Of a DNA stretch of 64,000 bases, positions 17,043 to 29,157 are shown one piece after another. The first letter of the stretch is position 1; every line of letters starts with the position of its first letter. A program made the translations under genes and the position numbers. The notes below the pieces were generated by a model. It made no database searches. It was not told the DNA's origin and saw only the letters and a program-made list of their open reading frames with translations. Source of the DNA: Geobacter sp. UBA698 (lineage in GTDB: Bacteria > Desulfobacterota > Desulfuromonadia > Geobacterales > Pseudopelobacteraceae); the NCBI GenBank assembly GCA_002298925.1, contig DBMM01000011.1, positions 1 to 64,000 on the forward strand. Direction: 5' to 3'.

Positions 17043-17961
17043 ACGAATCCATCACGAGCTGCGAATCCATTCCTATGGCCATTACCTGCGTCGCCGTTTC
17101 GGATGCCGGGTCAGCAAGGTCAACGTGGATGCCGGCTTTACCTGCCCCAACCGCGACGGCAGCAAGGGTAGCGGCGGCTGCATCTACTGCAACAACGTCT
17201 CCTTCTCGCCCAAGGACACCCGCTCCATAATCCCGCTGGAAGAGCAGATGGCCCACGGCATGGCCTACCATCGTCAGCGGTTCGGCTCGCAAAAATTCAT
17301 CATCTACTTCCAGAAATACACCAATACCTACGGTTCGGTAGAGCTGCTGTCCGACCTCTACCGCCGCGCCCTGGACCACCCGGACGTGGTCGGCATCTCG
17401 GTCGGTACCCGGCCTGATTCTCTCTCCGATCAAGCCCTGGAGTTACTGACGGAGATCGCCCGGACCCGCTACGTCTGCCTGGAGCTTGGGCTGCAATCGA
17501 TGGATGACGAGATCCTGACACGCATCAACCGCGGTCATACCCTGGACGACTTTGTAACGGCCGTGCAGCGGGCCGCTGGACGTGGCTTTGACATCTGCGC
17601 CCACCTGATCTACGGCTTTCCCGGTGAGACCGCCGATGATTTCCTGAAGAGCGCCGACCTGATTGCCTCGCTGCCGATCGACTCGGTCAAGCTGCACCAG
17701 TTGCATGCCGTGGCAGGGACCGAGCTGGCGGAAATGTACCGGCGCGGTGCATTCGTTCCGCTTCAGTTGCATGAATATGTAAAGACGGCCGCCTATTTTC
17801 TGGAACGACTGCCGGCCCATGTCACTGTCCAGCGTCTGTACGGCTCGGCGCCGCTGGAGATACGGGTTGCGCCCCAGTGGGGGCTCAAGAACAATCAGAT
17901 GTGGTTTGCGGTAATAAATGAGTTGTGCAGACGGGGGAGTTGGCAGGGGTGCCGGCGCTGA
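17023..17961 (+). CDS. Radical SAM protein, YhcC/TIGR01212-like
   Basis: The 312-residue protein has the spaced cysteine set of this radical SAM subfamily, TCPNRDGSKGSGGCIYC, in which three cysteines hold the [4Fe-4S] cluster that cleaves S-adenosylmethionine. Further signatures are SVGTRPDSLSD, YVCLELGLQSMDDEIL and CAHLIYGFPGETADDFL. Its substrate is not established. The start is probably ATG 17023, inside the end of thiE; TTG 17014 is also in frame. The overlap suggests co-transcription with the thiamine genes, though no role in thiamine synthesis is known to me. Confidence 0.88.
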   Translation: MPIISDERIHHELRIHSYGHYLRRRFGCRVSKVNVDAGFTCPNRDGSKGSGGCIYCNNVSFSPKDTRSIIPLEEQMAHGMAYHRQRFGSQKFIIYFQKYTNTYGSVELLSDLYRRALDHPDVVGISVGTRPDSLSDQALELLTEIARTRYVCLELGLQSMDDEILTRINRGHTLDDFVTAVQRAAGRGFDICAHLIYGFPGETADDFLKSADLIASLPIDSVKLHQLHAVAGTELAEMYRRGAFVPLQLHEYVKTAAYFLERLPAHVTVQRLYGSAPLEIRVAPQWGLKNNQMWFAVINELCRRGSWQGCRR

Positions 17962-18013
17962 GGCGCTCGCTCAAACGCGGCTTTTCGGCAGCAGCAGCGA
18001 GCCTGAAGGATAT

Positions 18014-18739
18014 TCAGCTCTCAGGAGACTGGCCGGCAGCAACGCAGTAACGGTTGTTGCCTTCCTGTTTGGCTTGTCGCAGTGCCTGATGTGCCTTGGC
18101 GAGGAAATCCTGGGTGGACAGGGCTGTGCTGTCATAAACGCTGACCCCGATGCTGACCGTAATAGCTATGCCCGGGTTGCCGACCTTGAATTCCGTCATG
18201 GAGACCGCCTCCACTACCTTGCTCGCCACGGGCAGGGCCCCTTCCAGATCAGTTTCCGGCAGCAGGATCAGAAACCTGTCGCCACCCCAGCGGGCGCAGA
18301 TGTCCTCGTTGCGGACAATGCCACCCAGCAGGCAGGCCAGTTCCACCAGCACGTCGTCGCCGCTGTTGTAGCCGTGGGTGGTGTTGACTCTTTCGAAGTT
18401 GTCGATATCTGCCAGCAAAATGGTGATGGGGCAGCTGTGGCGCCGGGCCCGGGTGACTTCCTGCTCGATCTTTTCCAGTATGCCGCGCCGGTTGGCCAGC
18501 CTGGTCATGCCATCGATCCTGCTGCTGAGATCGAGGGAACGGACAATGTCGATCATCTGCTTTCTGAGCTGGTGGTTTTCCGTGGTGATCTGTTCGACGC
18601 GTTTTTCAAGCTGCGTGTAAAGCATGAAAAGGGCATTCAGTTCCGGTAAAAGGGTATTGTCTCTATTTCGCCCGTCAGACAGGATCTGACTGAAATGACT
18701 GAGACCTTCGTACCTGTTTGCCCCGCTGCCCATGGACAT
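18014..18739 (-). CDS. GGDEF-domain protein with degenerate GGDRF site
   Basis: The 241-residue cytoplasmic protein has a coiled-coil-like stretch at about 45-70 (YTQLEKRVEQITTENHQLRK) and a C-terminal GGDEF domain. The first metal site is present (LLADIDNFERVN), and the Asp of GYNSGD is kept. The signature loop reads GGDRF instead of GGDEF, so the fourth residue is Arg rather than Glu. This may lower or abolish cyclase activity and leave a signalling or dimer role. ATG 18739 is preferred: GGGGTG lies 5 nt upstream, while GTG 18745 is part of that site. It converges on the radical SAM gene and stands alone. Confidence 0.88.
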   Translation of the reverse strand: MSMGSGANRYEGLSHFSQILSDGRNRDNTLLPELNALFMLYTQLEKRVEQITTENHQLRKQMIDIVRSLDLSSRIDGMTRLANRRGILEKIEQEVTRARRHSCPITILLADIDNFERVNTTHGYNSGDDVLVELACLLGGIVRNEDICARWGGDRFLILLPETDLEGALPVASKVVEAVSMTEFKVGNPGIAITVSIGVSVYDSTALSTQDFLAKAHQALRQAKQEGNNRYCVAAGQSPES

Positions 18740-19002
18740 GATCACCCCGCTGTTTTCGGCACTTCAAGAGTTTGGATGCCATTTTTGAAAAACATTTTAC
18801 AGAGCTTTAGGCCCATGGCAAGTTATTTCACGCGATTTTTGCTCATTTATGTCTGGCGATGATTTTTTGATCTGGATCGTACGGTCCTTGACCGGCAGCC
18901 GGCAGATTCAGGCAGAAAATTCTTTTTCGAAGCAACCGGCGATGCTATACATATTGAGCTTGCCTGCAGTGCAGGCCTTGATGACTTTCAAAGGAGTTAC
19001 CC
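18740..19002. other. Divergent control region of the GGDRF gene and gltX
   Basis: No gene is supported here. A TATACA at 18950-18955 may be the gltX -10 box, but its -35 box is weak. AAAGGAG lies 7-8 nt before the gltX start. The leftward promoter is not clear. Confidence 0.4.
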
Positions 19003-20403
19003 ATGTCCGCAATCCGTGTCCGTTTCGCCCCCAGCCCCACCGGCTTTCTCCATGTGGGAGGTGCCCGCACCGCCCTGTTCAACTGGCTTCTGGCCCGCAA
19101 GCAGGGGGGCACCTTCATTCTGCGCATCGAGGACACCGACGTGGAACGCTCCACCAAGGAGTCGGTGGATGCCATTCTGCAGGGAATGGAGTGGCTCGGT
19201 CTGGATTGGGACGAAGGCCCTTTCTTTCAGTCGGACTGCTTCGAGCTTTACAAGGAACATGTCCAGAAGCTGGTGGACGCCGGCAAGGCCTACAAATGCT
19301 ACTGCAGCGCCGAGGAGCTTGAAAAAAAGCGTGAACAGGCCATGCAGGAGGGGCGCAAGCCCAAGTACGACGGCACCTGCCGCGAGCGTAGAGATCATCC
19401 CGCCGATGCGCCCTATGTGATCCGTTTCCGGGCACCCCAGGGGGACGAGGTGGTTTTTGATGACCTGATCAAGGGGCGCATCGCCTTTCCGGCGGAAGAG
19501 CTGGATGACCTGATCATCCAGCGCACCGACGGTACGCCGACCTACAACTTCTGCGTGGTGATCGATGATGCGGTCATGCGCATCACCACGGTCATCCGCG
19601 GCGACGACCATGTCAACAATACCCCGCGCCAGATCCAGCTCTACGAAGCACTCGGCTTTCCGGTGCCGCAGTTCGCCCATGTCCCCATGATCCTGGGGAG
19701 CGACAAGGCCCGTCTTTCCAAGCGTCACGGCGCCACCAGCGTGATCGCCTACCGTGACATGGGCTATCTGCCGGAAGCGCTGCTGAATTACCTGGTGCGC
19801 CTGGGATGGAGCCATGGCGACGACGAGATCTTCTCGCTGCAGGAAATGATAGATAAGTTCGATATCCGCCATGTGGGGCGCTCAGCCGGTGTTTTCAATA
19901 CCGAAAAGCTCAACTGGCTGAATGCCCATTACATCAAGGCTGGCGACCCGCAGCGCCTGGCCGGCCTGCTGCAGCCGCACCTTGCCAGTCGTGGCGTAAG
20001 CACCCAGGATGGTCCCGACCTGGTGGCGGTGGTCAAGACCCTGCAGGAACGGGCCCAGACCCTGGAGGAGATGGCCGAGCGGGCGCTCTTTTATTACCAG
20101 CCCCCCCAGGGCTATGACGAAGCCGCCCTGGCCAAGTTTGCCAAGGAGCACCTGCAGGCGGTCTACGCTGCCGTGGCCGAAAAATTGATCGAATCCCCGG
20201 CCATCACGGCAGCGGAGTTCGACGCCCTTTTCAAGGAACTCTGCACGGAGCGTGGCTGGAAGATGCCCCAGGTGGGGCAGCCGGTGCGCATCGCCCTTTC
20301 CGGCGGCACTCAGGCCCCCGGCATCGGCGAGATCATCGTAGCCCTGGGAAAGCAGGAAGCCATCCGGCGGATTCAGAAGGCGAGTGAAACGGTAGCGGCC
20401 TAG
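19003..20403 (+). CDS. gltX: Glutamyl-tRNA synthetase
   Basis: GltX charges tRNA-Glu with glutamate in the cytoplasm. The 466-residue class I synthetase has the HIGH-equivalent in [20 protein letters not shown] and the KMSKS-equivalent in [10 protein letters not shown] at about residue 240. The anticodon-binding helical domain follows. Length and start (AAAGGAG upstream) are normal. Charged tRNA-Glu also feeds tetrapyrrole synthesis in bacteria of this kind. A GC-rich hairpin follows the stop. Confidence 0.97.
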   Translation: MSAIRVRFAPSPTGFLHVGGARTALFNWLLARKQGGTFILRIEDTDVERSTKESVDAILQGMEWLGLDWDEGPFFQSDCFELYKEHVQKLVDAGKAYKCYCSAEELEKKREQAMQEGRKPKYDGTCRERRDHPADAPYVIRFRAPQGDEVVFDDLIKGRIAFPAEELDDLIIQRTDGTPTYNFCVVIDDAVMRITTVIRGDDHVNNTPRQIQLYEALGFPVPQFAHVPMILGSDKARLSKRHGATSVIAYRDMGYLPEALLNYLVRLGWSHGDDEIFSLQEMIDKFDIRHVGRSAGVFNTEKLNWLNAHYIKAGDPQRLAGLLQPHLASRGVSTQDGPDLVAVVKTLQERAQTLEEMAERALFYYQPPQGYDEAALAKFAKEHLQAVYAAVAEKLIESPAITAAEFDALFKELCTERGWKMPQVGQPVRIALSGGTQAPGIGEIIVALGKQEAIRRIQKASETVAA

Positions 20404-20406
20404 CCA

Positions 20407-20447
20407 GACGGCCTCCGGGACTGGAAAGCCCCGGAGGCCGTCATTTA
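20407..20447 (+). terminator. Hairpin terminator after gltX
   Basis: GACGGCCTCCGGG pairs with CCCGGAGGCCGTC over 13 bp around a 10-nt loop. The following ATTTA is a weak T tract, so termination may be incomplete. Confidence 0.6.
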
Positions 20448-20505
20448 CCCCTCTCCACGCTCTCCCTCCCTGGCATCTCCGCCAAAGCGTGCTACACTTT
20501 CCCGT

Positions 20506-21942
20506 ATGAGTCAGACCATCACCATCTCCCCGGTTTCGCGCATCGAAGGGCATGCCCGAATAACCATCCGGCTGGATGATGCCGGCCAGGTGGCCGCTGC
20601 CCGCATGCATGTGCAGGAGTTCCGCGGCTTCGAGGCGTTTTGTGTCGGCCGGCCCTTCTGGGAAATGCCGGCCATCACCGCCCGCATCTGCGGCATATGT
20701 CCTGCCAGTCATGCCCTGGCGGCTGCCCTGGCAGGTGACGGCATCCTGGCTGTCGAACCTCCGCCGGCAGCCAAAAAGCTGCGCAGTCTGCTCTCCCTGG
20801 CTCAGCTTATTCTGAGCCACTCCCTGAGCTTCTTTCACCTCTCCGCACCGGACATTATCCTTGGCCTTGACAGCGATCCGGCCAGCCGCAACATCGTCGG
20901 TCTGGCCAATGGCTTTCCGGAAATGATCCGCAAAGGTGTTCGTCTGCGCCAGATCGGCCAGGAGATTGTCAGGCGGGTCGGCGGCGGCCAGCTGCACCCC
21001 GAGTTTGTCGTGGCGGGCGGCATGCGCGAGCCGCTCTCGGAGGAGGGGCGTAAAGCCATCGCAGCGCTGTTGCCCGAGGCGCTGGGGCTGGTGCGCTTTG
21101 CCCTGGATGTCTGGCACGACCACCGCGACCGTTTCCTGGTGGAGATGGGCGCCTGCGGCGATTTCCCCAGTCTGTTCCTGGGGCTGGTGGCTACGGACGG
21201 TTTTCTCGATCATACCTGCGGAGCTCTGCGGTTTGTTGATGCGGCGGGAGCTGTGCAGCGGGAGCTGGCGCCGGAGGCGTATCAGCAGGCGATCCGCGAA
21301 AGCCTGCCGATCGACAGCTACATGAAGCCGACGGAGTACCGCCAGGACGACTCCGCTCCCCTGGAAGGAGGGGGGGCTGTCGGTCTCTATCGGGTCGGTC
21401 CCCTGGCCCGGCTGAATGTGGCCTCCTATCGTGATGCGCCCCTGGCCAGCCATGAGCGTGAAGTGCTGCTGAACGGCCGTCCGACATGCTGTGACAGCCT
21501 GAATTATCATCACGCCCGGCTGATCGAGATGCTCTACAGCGTGGAGCGGATGGTGGCCCTGCTGGATGATCCCGGCATCTGCGACAGCCGGGTGCTGGCC
21601 CGGGCCGGGGTCAATAGTCCGGAAGGGGTCGGCGTGACCGAAGCACCGCGCGGCACCCTGATCCATCACTACCGGGTAGACCGAAACGGCCTGCTGACCG
21701 GTGTCAACCTGGTGGTGGCCACCGGACATAACAGCCGCGCCATGGACCGCACCATCACCGCCATAGCCCGCCACCACCTGCAGGGCAGCACTCTGAGCGA
21801 GGGGCTGCTTAACCGGGTCGAGCACGGCATCCGTCTCTACGACCCCTGTCTCTCCTGCGCCACCCACACCCAAGGTCGCCTGGGTGTGCTGATCGAACTG
21901 CGCGCTCCGGACGGGAAGCTGCTGGACAGTTCCCTGCGGTAA
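20506..21942 (+). CDS. NiFe hydrogenase large subunit (group 3, HoxH/MvhA-like), orphan
   Basis: The product has both nickel-ligand motifs of an active large subunit: [10 protein letters not shown] (C62 and C65) near the start and DPCLSCATH (C448 and C451) near the end. A 24-residue tail follows the histidine and would be removed by a maturation protease once nickel is inserted. [10 protein letters not shown] at residues 10-19 is also typical. Its 478 residues fit the soluble cofactor-coupled group 3 enzymes. No small subunit, diaphorase or protease gene is adjacent: gltX is upstream and uvrB begins 15 bp downstream. The ribosome site is weak. A partner must be encoded elsewhere. Confidence 0.88.
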   Translation: MSQTITISPVSRIEGHARITIRLDDAGQVAAARMHVQEFRGFEAFCVGRPFWEMPAITARICGICPASHALAAALAGDGILAVEPPPAAKKLRSLLSLAQLILSHSLSFFHLSAPDIILGLDSDPASRNIVGLANGFPEMIRKGVRLRQIGQEIVRRVGGGQLHPEFVVAGGMREPLSEEGRKAIAALLPEALGLVRFALDVWHDHRDRFLVEMGACGDFPSLFLGLVATDGFLDHTCGALRFVDAAGAVQRELAPEAYQQAIRESLPIDSYMKPTEYRQDDSAPLEGGGAVGLYRVGPLARLNVASYRDAPLASHEREVLLNGRPTCCDSLNYHHARLIEMLYSVERMVALLDDPGICDSRVLARAGVNSPEGVGVTEAPRGTLIHHYRVDRNGLLTGVNLVVATGHNSRAMDRTITAIARHHLQGSTLSEGLLNRVEHGIRLYDPCLSCATHTQGRLGVLIELRAPDGKLLDSSLR

Positions 21943-21957
21943 GTTTAAACTATCCAA

Positions 21958-23979
21958 ATGACTTTCGAACAATCACCGTTCATTCTCGCCAGCGACTACA
22001 CCCCCCGCGGCGACCAGCCCCAGGCCATCGAAGAACTGGTGGCCGGCATCCGGCGCGGCGACAAGCACCAGGTGCTTTTGGGGGTGACCGGCTCCGGCAA
22101 GACCTTCACCGTGGCCAACGTCATCGCTCAAACCGGGCGGCCGGCCCTGGTGCTGGCCCCCAACAAGACCCTGGCGGCCCAGCTCTACGGCGAATTCAAG
22201 GAACTCTTCCCGGACAACGCCGTGGAGTTCTTCGTCTCCTACTACGACTATTACCAGCCGGAAGCCTATATCCCCACCAGCGACACCTTTATCGAAAAAG
22301 ATTCCGCCATCAACGACGAAATCGACAAGATGCGCCACTCGGCCACCCGCAGCCTGCTGACCAGGCGGGACGTGATCATCGTGGCCTCGGTTTCCTGCAT
22401 CTACGGTATCGGCTCGCCCGAGGCCTATGCCAGCCTGCATATCTTCTTCCACCAGGGGGAGGAGTACGGCCGGGACACTCTGCTGAAAAAGCTGGTGGAG
22501 ATCCAGTACGAGCGCAATGACATGGATTTTCACCGCGGCACTTTCCGGGTGCGGGGGGATGTGGTCGAGGTCTTTCCGGCCTATGATGACGACAAGGCCC
22601 TCCGGATCGAATTCTTCGGCGACGAGATCGAGGCCATCAGCGAGATCGACCCCCTGCGGGGCGTCGTGCTGCACAAACTCGCCAAGTGCGCCATTTATCC
22701 GGCCTCCCACTATGTTTCCAGCCGCGAGACCCTGGAGATGGCCGTGGAGAAGATCCGGGTGGATCTGGGGGAGCGCATCAGTTATTTCCGCGAGCAGAAC
22801 ATGCTGCTGGAGGCCCAGCGCATCGAGCAGCGCACCTTCTTCGACATCGAGATGATGGAGGAGATGGGCTTCTGTCAGGGGATCGAGAACTATTCGCGCT
22901 ACTTTGACGGCCGCCGGCCGGGCGAGCCCCCCTATACCCTGATCGATTATTTCCCCAAGGACTTCATGCTGTACGTGGACGAGTCCCACATCAGCGTCTC
23001 CCAGGTGGGGGGCATGTACCGCGGCGACCGCTCGCGCAAGGAGACCCTGGTGAACTACGGTTTCCGTCTGCCGGCCGCCCTGGACAACCGACCGCTCAAC
23101 TTTCAGGAGTTCGAGGCCCGTATCAATCAGGTCGTGTATGTGTCGGCCACCCCGGCCGACTACGAGTTGGAGAAAAGCGGCGGAGTAGTGGTGGAGCAGG
23201 TTATCCGCCCCACCGGTCTGCTGGATCCGCTGATCGAGGTGCGTCCGGCGACCGGCCGGGTCGGTCAGGTGGATGACCTGCTCCACGAAGTTCGTCTGAC
23301 AGTCGCCAAAGGCGAACGGGTGCTGGTGACCACCCTGACCAAGCGTATGGCCGAGGAGCTGACCAACTATTATCGCGAACTGGGGGTGCGGATCAGGTAC
23401 CTGCATTCGGACATCGACACCATTGAACGGATGCAGATCCTGCGCGACCTGCGGCTGGGGGAGTTCGATGTGCTGGTGGGCATCAACCTGCTGCGGGAGG
23501 GACTGGACCTGCCGGAGGTGTCACTGGTGGCCATCCTGGATGCGGACAAGGAGGGTTTCCTGCGCTCGCAGCGCTCCTTGATCCAGACCTGCGGCCGCGC
23601 TGCCCGCAACATCAACGGCCGGGTGCTGATGTACGCCGACCAGGTGACCCGCTCCATGCAGGCCTGTCTCGATGAGACCTTGCGTCGGCGGGCCAAGCAG
23701 CTGGCCTACAACCAGGAACATGGCATCACCCCGGAAACGGTCAAGAAGAGCATGCGCACCATTCTCGGTTCCATCGAGGAACAGGACTACTACACCCCGC
23801 CTGGCGGCGCAGTGGCCGAAGCGAGCGAGGAATACCTCTCGCCCCGGGAAATCCCCAAGCTGGTCAAGAAGCTGCGCAAGGAGATGCTGGCGTCGGCCAA
23901 GTCTCTGGATTTCGAGCGGGCGGCGGAGCTGCGGGACAGGGTCAAAAAACTGGAAGCGATGGAACTGGCGTTGCGCTGA
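21958..23979 (+). CDS. uvrB: Excinuclease ABC subunit B
   Basis: UvrB is the damage-verifying helicase of nucleotide excision repair, working with UvrA and UvrC. The 673-residue protein has the Walker [11 protein letters not shown], the beta-hairpin region [20 protein letters not shown], the DEAD-like motif YVDESHISV, and helicase motif [16 protein letters not shown]. The C-terminal UVR motif, [19 protein letters not shown], binds UvrC. The length is normal. It starts 15 bp after the hydrogenase gene and could be co-transcribed with it, although no strong ribosome site is visible. Confidence 0.97.
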   Translation: MTFEQSPFILASDYTPRGDQPQAIEELVAGIRRGDKHQVLLGVTGSGKTFTVANVIAQTGRPALVLAPNKTLAAQLYGEFKELFPDNAVEFFVSYYDYYQPEAYIPTSDTFIEKDSAINDEIDKMRHSATRSLLTRRDVIIVASVSCIYGIGSPEAYASLHIFFHQGEEYGRDTLLKKLVEIQYERNDMDFHRGTFRVRGDVVEVFPAYDDDKALRIEFFGDEIEAISEIDPLRGVVLHKLAKCAIYPASHYVSSRETLEMAVEKIRVDLGERISYFREQNMLLEAQRIEQRTFFDIEMMEEMGFCQGIENYSRYFDGRRPGEPPYTLIDYFPKDFMLYVDESHISVSQVGGMYRGDRSRKETLVNYGFRLPAALDNRPLNFQEFEARINQVVYVSATPADYELEKSGGVVVEQVIRPTGLLDPLIEVRPATGRVGQVDDLLHEVRLTVAKGERVLVTTLTKRMAEELTNYYRELGVRIRYLHSDIDTIERMQILRDLRLGEFDVLVGINLLREGLDLPEVSLVAILDADKEGFLRSQRSLIQTCGRAARNINGRVLMYADQVTRSMQACLDETLRRRAKQLAYNQEHGITPETVKKSMRTILGSIEEQDYYTPPGGAVAEASEEYLSPREIPKLVKKLRKEMLASAKSLDFERAAELRDRVKKLEAMELALR

Positions 23980-23996
23980 TAGCAACCAGCATAGAT

Positions 23997-24033
23997 AAAA
24001 AAGAGGGGCAACGCTTTGGCGCTGCCCCTCTTT
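23997..24033. terminator. Bidirectional terminator between uvrB and the cytochrome gene
   Basis: AAAAGAGGGGCA pairs with TGCCCCTCTTT around a 12-nt loop, with A and T runs on the two sides. It serves both converging genes. Confidence 0.85.
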
Positions 24034-24058
24034 GGCGATTACGGCTATTGGAGCCGAA

Positions 24059-24331
24059 TTACTTCTTGTGGCAGTCTTTGCAGGAGGTAGGTCCTTTTTT
24101 CATTTCGGTGTGACAGCCTTTGCAGGTCTTGTGAGCCCAGTCCTTGCCCAGCTCGGCGATCTTGCCGGGACCCTTCTCATGGCACTTCTTGCAGTCTTTC
24201 AGCATTTCCTGGTGCTTCTTGTGGGGGAAGGCGACCTTGCCCATGGAAGCGGGCAGTTCGATGATGTCCGCGGCGAATGCGGTACCGGCGAAAGCGGTCA
24301 GGGCAAACATGGTGATGATGGTCTTTTTCAT
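24059..24331 (-). CDS. ppcA: Periplasmic triheme cytochrome c7 (PpcA family)
   Basis: The 90-residue precursor has a signal peptide cut after TAFA (residue 20) and three heme sites, CKKCH, CKGCH and CKDCH. The distal histidines lie in FPHKKHQ and WAHKTC. This spacing and the sequence CKKCHEKGPGKI match the PpcA cytochromes that carry electrons across the periplasm of Geobacter to outer-membrane conduits. The mature protein of about 70 residues has family length. It stands alone with its own promoter and AAGGAG 8-9 nt before the start. The paralogue (ppcA to ppcE) cannot be fixed from sequence alone. Confidence 0.93.
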   Translation of the reverse strand: MKKTIITMFALTAFAGTAFAADIIELPASMGKVAFPHKKHQEMLKDCKKCHEKGPGKIAELGKDWAHKTCKGCHTEMKKGPTSCKDCHKK

Positions 24332-24373
24332 GGTTCGTTTCTCCTTCGGGTTTGTTGTTTCAAAACTGCTGTT

Positions 24374-24402
24374 TTATAGCATACATTTGTCGTGCCAAGC
24401 AA
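24374..24402 (-). promoter_or_regulatory. Promoter of the cytochrome c7 gene
   Basis: On the minus strand TTGCTT (24402-24397) is followed after 17 bp by CTATAA (24379-24374), giving a leader of about 35 nt. Confidence 0.6.
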
Positions 24403-24528
24403 TTGATGATTGGTAATCGCCTTGAATCAAACAGTTTTTGCCCGCTGCCGATATGCCGGGATGGATGCTTTTGCCCTATTTGCGGTAGTCCATGGTTCTT
24501 TTGCGTTATGATCTGGACGGCTTTAGGC

Positions 24529-24556
24529 TTGCCATCCGGCCGGCTATGTGTAAAAT
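24529..24556 (+). promoter_or_regulatory. Promoter of gspG
   Basis: TTGCCA (24529-24534) and TAAAAT (24551-24556) are spaced by 16 bp, 43 bp before the gspG start. Confidence 0.5.
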
Positions 24557-24599
24557 TCACCATTCGCAGAATTAATCGTCAAGGGAGGATGCAACCGGC

Positions 24600-25040
24600 A
24601 TGAAACAACTCAGAAACAGAGGCGGTTTTACGTTAATCGAGATCATGGTGGTGGTCGTCATTCTGGCGCTGCTGGCGGCGCTGGTCGGTCCCAAGCTGAT
24701 GGGACGCACCGACGATGCCAAGATAACCGACGCCAGGGTGCAGATCAAAAATTTCGAAACCGCACTCAAGCTGTATAAACTGGATAACGGCGTCTACCCC
24801 AGCACCGAGCAGGGTCTGAGTGCCCTGGTGGCAAAGCCGACCGTCGGCGTGATCCCCAAAGCGTACAAGGAAGAGGGCTACCTGGAGAGCAAAAAGGTGC
24901 CCAAAGACCCCTGGGGCAACGATTACATCTATGTCTCTCCCGGCGAGCACGGCGATTATGACCTGTCATCATTGGGCGCCGACGGTGCCAAGGGGGGCGA
25001 AGGCAAGAATGCCGATATCACCAGTTGGGATACGAAGTAG
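24600..25040 (+). CDS. gspG: Type II secretion major pseudopilin GspG-like
   Basis: The 146-residue protein has a short basic leader and the prepilin peptidase site RGG/FTLIEIMVVVVILALL with Glu at +5. GspG-type C-terminal signatures follow: DNGVYPSTEQGLSALV, KKVPKDPWGNDYIYVSPG and the calcium-loop region GDYDLSSLGADG. It would form the pseudopilus of a type II secretion system. No other gsp genes are next to it, so it may serve a system encoded elsewhere. GGGAGG lies 10 nt before the start. The gene has its own promoter. Confidence 0.92.
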   Translation: MKQLRNRGGFTLIEIMVVVVILALLAALVGPKLMGRTDDAKITDARVQIKNFETALKLYKLDNGVYPSTEQGLSALVAKPTVGVIPKAYKEEGYLESKKVPKDPWGNDYIYVSPGEHGDYDLSSLGADGAKGGEGKNADITSWDTK

Positions 25041-25190
25041 CCGCTCTGTTGATTAACCCTCAATTTTCGACTCGGGTCGGGCGGGGAAGGGCGCCTGGAC
25101 ATGCTGGCCACCCCCCGCCTGAGTTCCTTTTCAGCATACCTTGACCCTCCACCAGGCAACGTCCAGTCAGATAAAACTGTCATAAAGAGG
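25041..25190. other. Intergenic region after gspG
   Basis: No gene is seen. GGCGGGG near 25079 can pair with CCCCGCC near 25115 to form a long-looped hairpin followed by a T-rich stretch, which may act as a weak terminator for gspG. Confidence 0.4.
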
Positions 25191-25218
25191 TTGTAATTTT
25201 TCATTTCTGCGTTATAGT
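25191..25218 (+). promoter_or_regulatory. Promoter of ppdK
   Basis: TTGTAA (25191-25196) and TATAGT (25213-25218) are spaced by 16 bp. The leader of about 90 nt is AT-rich and shows no recognised regulatory fold. Confidence 0.55.
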
Positions 25219-25312
25219 GACAAATCTCTAACATGTTATTTTTATTATGAATAAAAGTTTTTAGGCCGTTTAAATACTTAAATCTTTATCATCAGTGAGG
25301 AGGTTTCGTACC

Positions 25313-27970
<2,658 letters not shown>

Positions 27971-27990
27971 GGCCGGCGGCAGCTTAACGA

Positions 27991-28027
27991 AAAAAGGATG
28001 GGCCGGTTACGGTCCATCCTTTTTTTG
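27991..28027. terminator. Bidirectional terminator between ppdK and the AMMECR1 gene
   Basis: AAAAAGGATGG pairs with CCATCCTTTTT around a 12-nt loop, with A and T runs flanking it. Confidence 0.88.
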
Positions 28028-28050
28028 TGTTTCCTGGAAAAATAACGCTC

Positions 28051-28602
28051 CTATTTCTCCCCGAAAACCTGGGCACTGAAGATGTAGATGTCGCAGTCGT
28101 TCTGCCAGGCATTCTCCGGCAGCCCGGCCTTGAGGCAGGTGTGTTTCAGGAAGGTGTCCCGGTCCCAGCCGTATTCCGTGGCGACTTGGGGCAGCAGCAC
28201 GCCGTGGTAGGTGTTTTTGATGATGTAGAGACCATGGGTGCCGACCTTGATCTCGCTGATCGCCGCGATCTTTTTCAGCGGAGACAGCACCGATATCTCC
28301 AGGCTGAACTTGTCGAGCTCGTCGGGCTTCATGGGGTAGAAACGGGGATCCTGGGTGGCGGCGGCGATGGCCATCTCCTGCACCAGCCGGTAGAGCGGCT
28401 TGTCGGAAATGAAATTGCCGATGCAGCCCCGCAGCTGCCCCTTCTGCTTGATGGTGACGAAACAGCCATTCTGCCTGAGCAGTCCTGGGGAAACCGGTTC
28501 AAAGGCCGCTATCTTTCCGCTGGCAACGTACAGGGAAACGGTCTGGCGGGCGATCTTGAGCAGTTCCTTCTGTTCCGGTTTTGTCAGCTGCTGTTCGGCC
28601 AT
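28051..28602 (-). CDS. AMMECR1 family protein (AmmeMemoRadiSam system protein A)
   Basis: The 183-residue protein has the family signature LRGCIGNF near residue 60 and the following SDKPLYRLVQEMAIAAATQDPRF, with ISVLSPLKKI further on. In many bacteria AMMECR1, a MEMO-like protein and a radical SAM enzyme are encoded together and are thought to form a modification system of unknown substrate. Here the other two genes are absent. It lies 45 bp after def on the same strand and may belong to the ACT-def transcript. GGAGG precedes the start. Confidence 0.9.
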   Translation of the reverse strand: MAEQQLTKPEQKELLKIARQTVSLYVASGKIAAFEPVSPGLLRQNGCFVTIKQKGQLRGCIGNFISDKPLYRLVQEMAIAAATQDPRFYPMKPDELDKFSLEISVLSPLKKIAAISEIKVGTHGLYIIKNTYHGVLLPQVATEYGWDRDTFLKHTCLKAGLPENAWQNDCDIYIFSAQVFGEK

Positions 28603-28647
28603 GCTTCTGCCTCCTTTGGAAATCAGAACGCTATCGGATTAAACATC

Positions 28648-29154
28648 CTAACGGTAGTTCTTTCTCCGGAAAAGCCCGGTCTTGACGCTCACGATCCTGT
28701 CCAGAAAGAGCATGCCGTCCAGATGGTCGATCTCATGCTGGATGGCCACCGCCTCGAAACCGCTGGCGGTTATGACGCGATTAGTTCCGTCAGGCTCCAC
28801 GAAGCTGACCGTGATTTCGGTGGCCCGGTCCACGTCACCGGTATAGTCGGGAACGCTCATGCACCCCTCGCGCATGGTGGCGCAACCACTGCGCGCTAGT
28901 ATTTCAGGATTGATCATGGTCAGCAGGCCATGGTTGTTGTCTTTGCCGTGGCGGCTGGCGGAAACATCCACCACGCAGACCCGCAGCGTAACGCCGATCT
29001 GGGGCGCGGCCACCCCTACCGAACCGGGACCGGCGCCCATGCTGTCCAGCAGGTCTTCAACCAGTGCCTGGATGATGCTGTCGATTGTCAGCACCGGGTT
29101 GCACATCTTTTTCAGCAGCGGGTGGGGATAGCGCAGGATAGTTTGAGTCGGCAT
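28648..29154 (-). CDS. def: Peptide deformylase (first copy)
   Basis: Peptide deformylase removes the formyl group from the N-terminal methionine of new proteins. The 168-residue protein has all three metal and active-site motifs: GVAAPQIG, EGCMSVP with the cysteine ligand, and QHEIDHLDG with two histidine ligands and the catalytic glutamate. It differs clearly from the second copy next to fmt. It begins 3 bp after the ACT-domain gene, which suggests translational coupling. This copy may be accessory, while the fmt-linked one is likely housekeeping. Confidence 0.95.
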   Translation of the reverse strand: MPTQTILRYPHPLLKKMCNPVLTIDSIIQALVEDLLDSMGAGPGSVGVAAPQIGVTLRVCVVDVSASRHGKDNNHGLLTMINPEILARSGCATMREGCMSVPDYTGDVDRATEITVSFVEPDGTNRVITASGFEAVAIQHEIDHLDGMLFLDRIVSVKTGLFRRKNYR

Positions 29155-29157
29155 ATG

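Noticed and set aside
18849..19322. An open frame starting upstream of gltX and running into it
   Set aside because: It has no good ribosome site, no conserved features, and overlaps the start of gltX in another frame.
19882..21972. A 696-codon minus-strand open frame opposite gltX, the hydrogenase gene and the intergenic gap
   Set aside because: It is an antisense shadow: Gln/His/Gly-rich without domain signatures, and it covers two well-identified genes.
24374..24402. Considered a sigma-54 promoter before the cytochrome c7 gene, because TGGCAC occurs there
   Set aside because: No GC follows at the required spacing of ten bases after GG, while a well-spaced sigma-70 type promoter overlaps it.
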